From contig JAKOON010000011.1 of NCBI GenBank assembly GCA_022577435.1, forward strand, positions 6,169,501 through 6,233,500: a stretch of DNA of 64,000 nt, given 5' to 3'. The position numbers were made by a program, and so were the translations under genes. The notes beneath the pieces are model-generated. The model was not told the origin of the DNA. It ran no database searches and was given only the letters and a program-made list of their open reading frames with translations. Of the stretch, positions 34,471 through 64,000 are shown piece after piece. The DNA is from Embiotoca jacksoni (lineage: Eukaryota; Chordata; Actinopteri; Embiotocidae). Each line of letters opens with the position of its first letter. Position 1 is the stretch's first letter.

Positions 34471-37179
34471 CTAGATGTCCATTTCAAACTGGGCATCCTC
34501 TCCTACAAACAAGAAAACATTGCAGTTAAGTAGAGAGAAATATACAATTACAAAAGCACACAACAGACTTAAATACACAAGACATGTTTTTACCTGCACT
34601 CTCCTCTGGATGCAGGCTGTCCTCGCCGTTACTGCCGAGTGTCTGTTCGAGCTGGTTTGTTCTGCTGGGGGAGTCGGGTTTCAGTGGCCGGGTGACTCCC
34701 GGGATGTCGGGCAGGTTGGGAGGCGTCCGGGTCAGAGGAGATGTCCTACACTGCAGGAGGAACTTCCTGTCGTAGATGATTCTGGTTCCTGCAGGTGGCA
34801 GATAAGAAAGAAAAACGGAGTTACTTTTTGTCATGTCGAGTGATCAACATTCAAAACCAGCGGTGGTCGTGTTGTTTTATTTACTGTGGTGGAATTTTTT
34901 TTTTTTACCAATATCCACCTTTTGGTTTTGTCTCTTCCACAACACTGACAATTTTACAACTAAATAATACAAAATGAAAATTACTAACCTTGACATTAAA
35001 CACGAGTGTCTAGATAAATAAAAATAACCACAGCACATAATGCTTATCGACCTTTTGGCTGTTTTCTAATTAGAATACATCTGCTATCTTTGAAGTTAAA
35101 CACTTGTATGTACATTAGAACAAGTTTTTATAGAATAAAAAAACAAACTGAATCAGCACTTGATCTCAACATGAAGCATTTGTAGCTATAAGAACAAAAC
35201 CAAATGTAGCAGGTAATTGTAACAGTAAAGATGTGTCACTAGTTGATGCAATAACATTACATATTTATGACTCTGGCGACAGGACTGTGACACTGACGGC
35301 CCTGATTGGGACTCCTGTCTTCACTATCCACATGTCCATATATGCCCGTGACCAATAACCCAGTTTTTTTTTTTTTTTTTTTCTTCTTGTCATTCCTATC
35401 AGAGACATTGAGACACCTTCAGTGACCCAATTCTGTTTTATCTGTTTAAATTGTCCCACCTGGTAAAGTGGGACGGTTTAAACAGGACGCAGTATCAGTT
35501 AGAACATGTGCACCTGCAACAGGTTTCTCACAACCACTGAGGGACAACATTTTCATCTGTACTTTTATCACTATGGTGAAACTTTCCCAAGGCCCCAATG
35601 TTTGAGTACGGAGCTGAATAAATGGGCCAAATGCCAAAGTGTGCTGATGACTGATTCTACGTGAGTGCAGACACGTTACCGCTCTTGTTTTCATGTTAAC
35701 TGGATCAAATCAGTTATACAAATATATTTACATTTGGATTCAGCCTTTCAACTTCTGTCTCTCCATAGAAGAAATTAGTGCTGCAACAATTAGTCGATTA
35801 ATCATTTAATTGATCAACAAAAAAAACTATTTGCCAACTATTTTGATAATAGTTGTTTTGAGTCTTACATAAATGAAACTTTAAATGTATTTTTATTTTA
35901 ATCCAGCATCCTAAGTGTGAATGTTTTAGTCCTCCTTGATAATAAACTAAATGTCTTTTGGTTTGGACCGTAGGTCGGTACAATAAGAGACATTTCAGGC
36001 TGTACCCGGGGACTTTGGGATACACTGCTTGACCATTTTAAAAGACCAAACAGCTAATCTGATTAATCATGAAAATAATCTACGGAATAATTGATAATAA
36101 AAAAACAAAAACAATGATTAGCTGTAGCCCTCAAAGAAATATGCTATAATGCTGTAAAGCACGACTCCTATTTAGCCCTATTCTTCATCTTTAACATAAC
36201 CAGTAAGATAACCGGAGCTCACATCTAGTAAACATGTTGCTGCTGCGCAACAGCAGCCTGCTGTAATAGCAGGACTATAAATAGGTTATGACCGAGTACA
36301 TTCTTACATTGGACCATACAGTCTTCACATGAAATGATCATGAGATAAAAAAGAACTCATGAGTTTGGTCTGGTGTAAATTATCATCATGTCTGTACACC
36401 AACCTCCCCCGTCCGCGTAAATGGGAGAACAAAAAAGGTATGCGCATAAAGCCACTGTGAGGAAGATCCTAAATAAATGCATGTTTGAGGATTGATCGAC
36501 AACAATAAACCATTTTAAGTGTGGCTGTAATACGTTTTTTTTTTTTTTTTTTTTTTTTTACTTCTGGTGGTCTTTAGCCTTTAGGAAGCACCAATAACTG
36601 TCAAACATTAACCGGACATTGTGCCAGGTCTGCGGAAAAGGAGCTTGACATCAACAAAGTCCTTCCTTTACAATGAACTTTCTAATGTCCCCAAAATCTG
36701 GTCAACTACTTCAAGTCAAAGTTATAATCCTTACGATTTCAGTCCTGGTTGCTCTGATGGCAAATGTAGTCACTGGTGATCAGAACAAGTGTGTTTTACT
36801 TCTAAAGGTCACTATTTGCATAAAGAATAACACCTGTAGGTATTACCTTCTATCTTCATTTCCTTTCATGTGTCCTGAGGGAAACGCGTATTTACCAACG
36901 CAAACGACGGTCATAAGTGCCCCTTTAAATCTGCTCATCTTTCTGACCCTTTTCCTTCAATCCACGCCTTTCTAATTTAATAAGATTAAAATTAAATTAA
37001 TCCCCCCCCGCCCCCCTCCCCTCCTGACATGACCCATTGTTACCTCCTGGCGTGGTGCTGAACAGAGTTCCTCCGGGAGTCGTGGAGTAGTCCTGGGGCA
37101 TGTGGGCAGCATCGTGGATGGCGATCCGCCTGACGGCTGGGATGTCCCGGCTCGTGGTGGTCTTGCCTCCCGTTGACAT
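34471..37179 (-). CDS. eif4ebp1: eIF4E-binding protein (4E-BP1/2 class)
   Basis: Translational repressor that binds eIF4E and is released when mTORC1 phosphorylates it. The exons are 37,044-37,179, 34,594-34,788 and 34,471-34,502, giving 120 residues, the length of 4E-BP1 and 4E-BP2. The motifs appear in order: a RAIP-like RDIPAVRR at residues 11-18; the paired phosphosites STTPGG and FSTTPGG; the eIF4E-binding YDRKFLL; SPLTRTPP with the Ser/Thr-Pro sites; and the C-terminal TOS motif FEMDI. Introns fall after the second TPGG and before EDAQFEMDI, as in vertebrate genes. The paralogue name rests on linkage with ank1 (both in human 8p11). The sequence alone mixes 4E-BP1 and 4E-BP2 features, so eif4ebp2 is possible. 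Confidence 0.9.
35777..36131. mobile_element. MITE-like teleost element with terminal inverted repeats
   Basis: The left end AGTGCTGCAACAATTAGTCG and the inverted right end (AGGGCTACAGCTAATCATTG when reversed) match imperfectly over about 20 bases. Inside are several GATTAATC and AATAGTTG-type motifs. I recall this as a very frequent non-autonomous element in percomorph genomes. It is about 355 bases long with no coding capacity. A clean target duplication is not obvious. Confidence 0.65.
36665..36820 (+). repeat. Dispersed repeat, copy 1
   Basis: Contains TCAAGTCAAAGTTATAATCC, then a GATTTCAGTCCTGGTTG-type stretch, and ends with GAACAAGTGTGTTTTACT. A second, diverged copy lies at about 38,595-38,710. 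The family is unknown to me. Confidence 0.55.
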
Positions 37180-38303
37180 GTCTCACAACTCGGGTCTGCT
37201 TCAGTTGAACACCGCTGCTGCTTGTAGTATCACCTGCAGCAGTTGAGAGGACGGCGTGAAGCTGCGGTGAGGACCACAGAGGTTACGTTAATACCTCCAC
37301 GTGGTCTGGACGGCAAACCCAAAACAACGCGGGACACTTCCTACAAAACATCACGTGGAGCAGGGAGCTGTGATTGGCTGAAACCACGGGGCGTCACAGA
37401 CGTTGAAAGTTGTAGTTTTCCCCGGTCTGATCCGCAGCAGGCCTCTCTGTCCACAAGTACAAATTAAAAGATTAGGAAAATGAAAATGATTACAAATTAT
37501 GAATTATTTACTTCTCTGGAAAAACAAAAACAAAAAAACAAACTTAAAATTGCAGATTATAATACAAATAAGGTCATAAAATCTCTAAACAAAATAAGAA
37601 AAACCCAATTAAATCAAAAGAGGTACATGTACAAGTTAACATCTAAATTCACAACAATTCATGAGAAAATAACATCACACAAATAAAACAAAAGCTACAC
37701 CACTTTTTGCTTTTTACGAAACAACACACAACATGTATGTCACATCTTTGTTTATTAACTCTTGTAAATGGTTTGAGCTGGTGTACAGGGTAAGATGATC
37801 TATACATATCTTCATGTCAGAATGATTCTGATTGAAAGGCTTGTATACATATTCACGTTTGTTTATCCTCTCTCCAGGACAATACAAAAGAAAAGAAAAC
37901 AAGTGGTCATAGCTACAAAGCCTCTACATTCCCCATGATGTGGGCGTTGGCCTAGTCTAGATAATGCTTAAAGAACATCCATAACAACTCTATGAGGGTG
38001 CATAGCATTCTAATTAAATATATTTTGTCATATATTTATACATATATTTTCATAAAAACATCTTTTTTTTGTGCATGTGCGCAGTTGCATTCCTTAGGAT
38101 AGAGTAATATGATATTGCGTTTACATTGTCATGTATCCATTCTAAAGGAGTATAGGTGATCTCTATTCTTCGCAACAGTTAAAATGTTACAATACTCTTT
38201 TTAAAATACATCGTCATAGGTTACACGTCCTCTCAAGTCGCATGCCTGGTAAAAATTCTCTCTCTTTTTCCCTCTGATCTAACTAGGTTTGGAAACAAGC
38301 GTC

Positions 38304-38333
38304 ATCACTCACTCACTCACTCACTCACTCACT

Positions 38334-38418
<85 letters not shown>
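38304..38418. repeat. Compound microsatellite (ACTC)n(CA)n
   Basis: About eight ACTC units pass directly into about 40 CA units. Such tracts are highly length-variable. Confidence 0.95.
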
Positions 38419-38420
<2 letters not shown>

Positions 38421-38594
38421 GGTAAATTTATCACGGTGCACACGAGTTGAATTCAAACAGTAAATCCCACATTATGTCTGTAAAAATTCCACCTCAGAGT
38501 GGAAACAGATTTACAAATGATCATTTCAATTAGTGGAGCATATATATATATTTTTTTTTTCCAGGATTTCAAATGTCACCATGACAAGGAGAGA

Positions 38595-38710
38595 ATGACT
38601 TAAAGTCAAAGTTATTTTCCTTAAGATTTTAGTTCTGGATGATTTGGCGACACCTGCAGTTACTGATGGAAAGAACAAGTGTGTTTTACTAATCATAATG
38701 ATTTGTTTTG
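38595..38710 (+). repeat. Dispersed repeat, copy 2
   Basis: Shares TCAAAGTTAT, CCTTA(A/C)GATTT, AGTTCTGGATG and GAACAAGTGTGTTTTACT in the same order and spacing as the copy at 36,665-36,820. Confidence 0.55.
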
Positions 38711-38871
38711 ACCTCTGGGGGCACCAAAACTCCCCAAACAGTATGCAGGAATCTACATTAATCTGATTTGATCTGGTTGGCAGCTACAAATGTTTTTTTC
38801 TCATCAATACTTATTTTTGTCATTTCCAATTGTGTTACCTGTAAACTGCACCTCCTACATGATAGTCAAAA

Positions 38872-39462
38872 GCCTCGTTTCCACCAAAGATTCCCTCCAA
38901 CTTCTATTCCCAGGCTCTACTTTTGAAGGAACTAAAATGTTCCCAAAGCTGTTGTTGTCCGTGGTTCCACAGCAGCTTAAAGATCCACGAGGATTCTTAA
39001 AATCATCCTGCTGGCATCTTCGTTTTTGAGTTTTAATGGCGGTTGACAAACTAGCTTATAGGTGCATTACCGTCACCTATTGGACTGAAGTGTGGAAAGT
39101 TGATTCCACTGACATTTGCAGCGTGTGCCAGACTAAATACAACCTGGAATTTGCCAATGGTCCATCTATGGTATGATTTCTTCCGTAATGTTGATGTGGA
39201 AACAAAAAAACAACGCTTTCGCAAATGCAGATTTTTTTAAATAGCAGTTTTTAGTGAGTATTGAACCAGTAAGAAATGTTCAGGACACCACCCCATAAAG
39301 TTCTTAAACTTTGGAAAGAAATAACTCCTAAAGCAAGGACTTTTGGAAATGAATCACCCTTGAACTTTTCAGACCGGGTCTTGGTGGTTGAAACCCTGTT
39401 AGAAGAAGTTCTGCAAAAGGTTCCTGGTCCCTGGAAAAAGTTTCTCTCAGTGGCAACGTGGC
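38872..39462. mobile_element. Candidate non-autonomous element with weak inverted ends
   Basis: The left end GCCTCGTTTCCACCAAAGA and the inverted right end GCCACGTTGCCACTGAGAGA are about 75 percent alike. The interior has a GGTGCATTACCGTCACCTAT stretch that I recall from many fish repeats. It is about 590 bases with no open frame. It may be two nested repeats. Confidence 0.4.
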
Positions 39463-40299
39463 TTAAATGACTTTCAAAGCTTTCTTCACATACAAAAGAA
39501 AAGCAACTATTTCAAGCTCACTCCAACAAGCTGAATCAGTAATACTAAACTCATAAGTATTATGTGAAACGCATGACTTCACCGGTTTATGTATTTGGCG
39601 TCACATCCAATACATTCACATAGTTCGCTGTGAAGCATTTTTATCCTATGCAGTTTAAATCTGTACCATTAACAATAAAACTACAATACAGAATGTAAAT
39701 CTGTGGAGCCGCTGCATGGCTGAACATAAACAGCATCAAAATGAGGCTTTATATACATTAAACCTTAAGGATTATAACTTTAACAGAGCGTTAAGTTATG
39801 TATTTTCTTAGAAATGCCTGGATCCAACCTCTTGTGCTGATACAGGACAAGACTTAAATACTAACAGGATGAGAGTGACTTACTTTAGCGACTGTGGGAG
39901 TCATTGCCCTCAATTAGTCAAAAGCTGTAAAAGTTTAGTGAATTTAGTGTCTTGTTTGCCCTCTGGTGGGTCTTTCAAGCCTCAAAGTCAAAGTTTGACA
40001 TCAGCTGATTGTGTAAGATTAGACAATGGATAATAATAAAAAAAAAAACCTCATAAATCACTGCAGGAACTGTGTTTTGTCAACAAAAAAAAACAAGAAA
40101 AAGTGTTTGACCATAATGAAATGAAATGAAATGGTCTCATGCTTCACCAAAACCTGTTTGGTTCACTTTTGTTCTTCAGTGGTGGAAATGATTTACAATA
40201 AACACAACCAACAGAGGGGTCAGCTGTCTGAGGAGCTGCACACCTGACCACACACTCAATACTCTCGGTCATTGTTGGTCTTATCTGAATCAAAGAACT

Positions 40300-40319
40300 A
40301 ACACACACACACACAAACA

Positions 40320-40366
<47 letters not shown>
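40300..40366. repeat. CA microsatellite
   Basis: A (CA)n tract with two AAACAC interruptions near its left end. Confidence 0.95.
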
Positions 40367-40368
<2 letters not shown>

Positions 40369-42364
40369 TGCACACAAACCACCTTGCTTTTCATTCCCCC
40401 TTCCGCCCCAAACCAACCAGACACTGAACTCTTACTCCGAAGCACTCACTTCGTGTATCACACTCGTCTTTGAGAGGAGGACTCAGAATTTAAAAACAAA
40501 AACAATTTGTTTCTGACGGAGCAGAACTGAAAACCTGAGTGGAGAAAAAAGTGGAAAAAACGTGATATGTAAAAAACATGTGCTATATCGGATGAGGTTC
40601 TCGTGCATGGACAGGGCATGGGAATTATGTGCATTTGTGGGATGTATAACTAATGTGTTCATTCATTCATTCAGTTTCTCAGTCACACGGGCTACAGTAG
40701 CATTTACAGTACTTATGGGATAAATAGTGTGTTTGGATTTTCAGGAAATGTGTGCTACGATGACAAAACCCCTCCATAGTGCTGCCGTCAGGTTTCTGCA
40801 TAAAGTGTGGATCAAGACATGAACAGCAAAACGATTTACAGAGATGCCAGTGAATTTCTGAAATGTGTTCAACAACTTAAATTTCTCAGAAAAAAAAAAT
40901 TTAGTTTGGTGGATTCCACCTCATGGCAGCGGCAAACTCCTCAACAGGTTTCAGTGTATTAAATAAACATATCCTTGTTTATATTTTGCTACGTTAAGTG
41001 CTGAAAAATAAACAACCCCTGTCAGGCTTCCACAGTCCCACACTGCTACAGCTGAGTCATCTGATCTCGCATCAGTATGTCCTTTCTGACTCATTCACTT
41101 CAAGGTCGATGGAACCACTCAGATTACAGCACAGCTGCGGGAACGCCGCTTGTCCAGATGGAGTTTCGGCCTTCAACGAGGAGTTCAGTCTTTTACACCG
41201 TCCACTGTCAAATCTACAAACCCTGGCTTCCATCTCTTCTTCTAGTTTAGATATTATTGCTGTGGCAAACTCCAAAAACTGACACTGTGACTGATAATTA
41301 TTCACCTGTGTGATGCATGTGTTTCTGGATATATATATATATATATTTTTTTTTTTGTGTATGTGTGCTTTTGCTAGTACAATACTGCACTTTTAGAAAT
41401 GTGTGTCTTGACAGTTCACGAGTTTGGGGTCAGTGTTAATAAGACAATCACAGTGCTACCTGTCTGTCCTCGCTGCACAGTTCCTTTCACCATCACCTGC
41501 TGCAGTAGCAGCTTTACACCTGTCAGTCACGACACCCATCCTCACATGAATCAGATCCTCCATGTCTTCTCCACCTTCATTCACTTTGCTTCAAATGAAT
41601 GACCCGAAACTCGACGGTGAGGCGCTACAGCCATTGCAAGCAGACAAAAGAGGGAGCACAAGAGTTTTAAACACTGGATGGGAGGACCTTAATATGCAGA
41701 TGGGAGAGGCTTGTGATTTTACTGCATATAGACTGAGGCTACTGATACAGACTGTGGATCAAGATGACACGCGCTACTGGGGAAAAATGATGGAAGAACG
41801 CAGAAAAGGTCACGAGGGAGGAAAACGTCAAGCTTAGTGTCGTAGAGCTGCTGCACAAGGCAATCAAGCAACCAACCTATGTCCAAAGAAAACATTCCTG
41901 TTGTCTGAAAACACATTTCCCCCTAAAAACACGAGGGGTTAGAGGTCCGATCCTCCACCGAAGTCAAACAAAAGTGGACAAGTTCCCAAAGTAACGAATA
42001 ACAAGAAGCGAACTTCATCCCACAGAAAAGAAATGGAAAAAAAAGGAAAAAGACGTCGGCACACGCAGACAAGAGCTCACGAGCAGGGGAGCGCAGCGGC
42101 TTACTCATTCCAGCGCTGAGCACGCCGTGACATCACAGGGACAACAAGCCAATCATGAGGCAGGGCTCAGCGCCAAGCCAGAAGCAAGAAAACACATGCG
42201 GTAGAGAAGAATACACGCACACGTACGCACACATACATACACCGACACATGTCCACATAGCATAGAGTGCATATATCACATTGAGAATAATAGGGGAAAA
42301 GGTCCAGTGAAAGAAGCATCGGTAGGCTCAGCAGAGCTCAGCTGTTTACAGAACCATCCGTTGA

Positions 42365-42403
<39 letters not shown>

Positions 42404-42599
42404 GGCTGTAGTGTTATTGGACTCAACTTGCTGACATAAACCGCTCCAGTTGGGGGGAATAAGGTCCATACAAAGGCCTGGACCCGAGTGTGGGCCAGCC
42501 CTGTACCTTGTACCCCTTCAGTTTGTAGATAATGACAGTTCAAAAGGTCAAAGGGCATGCACCAGCAGTTATCATGCATTACAGTTCACAGGAAGCACT

Positions 42600-42924
42600 T
42601 TGTTGCTTTTTTTTTTTTCTTAGTTGTTTTACGAACATTTATGTTTTGTTTTTGTTTTTTTATAGAAAAAAGAATCATGCCTTAGTCTAGTATATATTTT
42701 TCTTTACAAATATTATAAAACTACAAGCTGAACTTGTCTTTTTTTTTTTTCTCCTCTTCTTTTTGTTTTTCTGGAGCTCCACGGTCACAGGTTTGAGGAT
42801 GATTCTGTTTGTCATTTTATGGTTTGCAACTCCTTTGCCCTTGTCGTCTTCTCCTCACTGCTCATTTTCCTCTGCGGTCTGGTCGTGGTTTTGTGGAGGA
42901 TGGTTTGGCAGTGGCTCTCCGGTC
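42600..42924 (-). other. ank1: Candidate ank1 terminal 3'-UTR exon
   Basis: A strong acceptor (a CT-rich tract then TTTTGCAG) ends at 42,925, on the minus strand. It pairs with the donor at 43,130. The left limit shown is arbitrary because I cannot identify the poly(A) site. Confidence 0.45.
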
Positions 42925-43157
42925 CTGCAAAACAGAGAGAGACACCTTCAATACACGATACACGGGCTGAATTACTTTGGCCTTCCAGTAACATCTAATC
43001 TAATTTTGAACATCAATAAAACAGAGCAGCATGTGAGAGACTATTAGGCTCTAACAGAGTCCAATAGGTGACCATTCAGGCATCTATCCAAGCACTGGGG
43101 TTGCACAAGTGCTTGTTGTGTGTCCCGTACCTGGAGGACTGGGGTAGTATGTGTATT

Positions 43158-63765
<20,608 letters not shown>

Positions 63766-64000
63766 CTGAGAGTCACACAGGGATATGGTGAATTAATGTT
63801 CATATGGTCACTTAATTACCTTTGAACTACATGTTATTAGAGGGCTATTATCAATAAATAAAAGAGGACAGAAACACATTTAACAACAGATAATGGGCTT
63901 TCGTGAGGGGAAGTCTTCCCACTGAATGAAACAGGAAAGAGTTTTCCATTTGTGGTTTATTCAGCAGTTTGAACTGATCTGGTCTCTATCTGTTCGTGCT
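63766..64000. other. ank1 intron at window edge
   Basis: AT-rich intronic sequence upstream of the first ank1 exon in the window. The preceding ankyrin exons must lie beyond 64,000. Confidence 0.6.

Larger units (their letters stand above)
34789..37043. other. 4E-BP intron 1 with repeats
   Basis: A 2.3-kb intron with no exon visible. It contains the MITE-like element at 35,777-36,131, a poly-T run at 36,535-36,559, and one copy of a local dispersed repeat (about 36,665-36,820) that recurs near 38,595. Confidence 0.55.
37180..42923. other. 4E-BP promoter, then ank1 3' UTR or intergenic DNA
   Basis: Just upstream of the 4E-BP ATG (37,180-37,440) is a CpG-bearing stretch that probably holds its promoter. 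Beyond it, up to the candidate ank1 terminal exon at 42,924, I see no coding exon. Some of this must be ank1 3' UTR but I cannot place its poly(A) site. The stretch holds ACTC/CA microsatellites at 38,304-38,418, a CA repeat at 40,300-40,366, a candidate inverted-repeat element at 38,872-39,462 and a 33-T run at 42,370-42,402. Confidence 0.5.

Noticed and set aside
36228..36265. GCTGCTG...CAGCAGC hairpin as a possible microRNA precursor
   Set aside because: The arms are only about seven bases with a short loop, too small for a precursor.

Overview
This is a vertebrate nuclear genomic window, most likely from a percomorph-type teleost. Its genes are split into short exons with GT/AG introns. 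Several repeats resemble teleost families: a Tc1/mariner relic, MITE-like elements, a CCAT-headed interspersed repeat and a LINE reverse-transcriptase scrap. Long CA/GT microsatellites are common. No bacterial, phage or CRISPR features are present. All gene models below were assembled by eye from conserved protein motifs, splice sites and exon-phase bookkeeping.

Layout. (1) 1-5.2 kb: no supported gene. (2) 5,395-30,109, minus strand: a complete-looking 45-exon gene for a giant LDL-receptor-related protein of about 2,784 residues. It has a signal peptide, 28 LDLa repeats, EGF modules, four beta-propellers, one membrane span and a short tail. The best candidate is Lrp13, a teleost oocyte vitellogenin receptor, but the exact orthologue cannot be fixed here. 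(3) 32,063-33,577, plus strand: a three-exon nodal-related TGF-beta ligand of 395 residues, head to head with the LRP gene about 2 kb away. (4) 34,471-37,179, minus strand: a three-exon eIF4E-binding protein of 120 residues, convergent with the nodal gene. (5) 43,158 to beyond 63,765, minus strand: the 3' half of ankyrin-1. It runs from inside the first ZU5 domain through UPA and the death domain to the C-terminal regulatory tail. The ankyrin repeats lie beyond the right edge. The remaining space is introns, UTR and intergenic DNA rich in microsatellites and decayed transposons.

How the genes relate. They do not form a pathway. A nodal gene beside a 4E-BP gene is an ancient vertebrate linkage (human NODAL and EIF4EBP2 are neighbours). 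ANK1 and EIF4EBP1 both lie in human 8p11, so this block looks like the sister paralogon, in which mammals no longer have a nodal gene. The LRP and nodal genes share a divergent intergenic region. The most unusual content is in the LRP gene: an ectodomain built by repeated duplication of a three-LDLa module, and a cytoplasmic tail with no NPxY endocytosis motif. The nodal ligand also lacks the cysteine that normally links the dimer.
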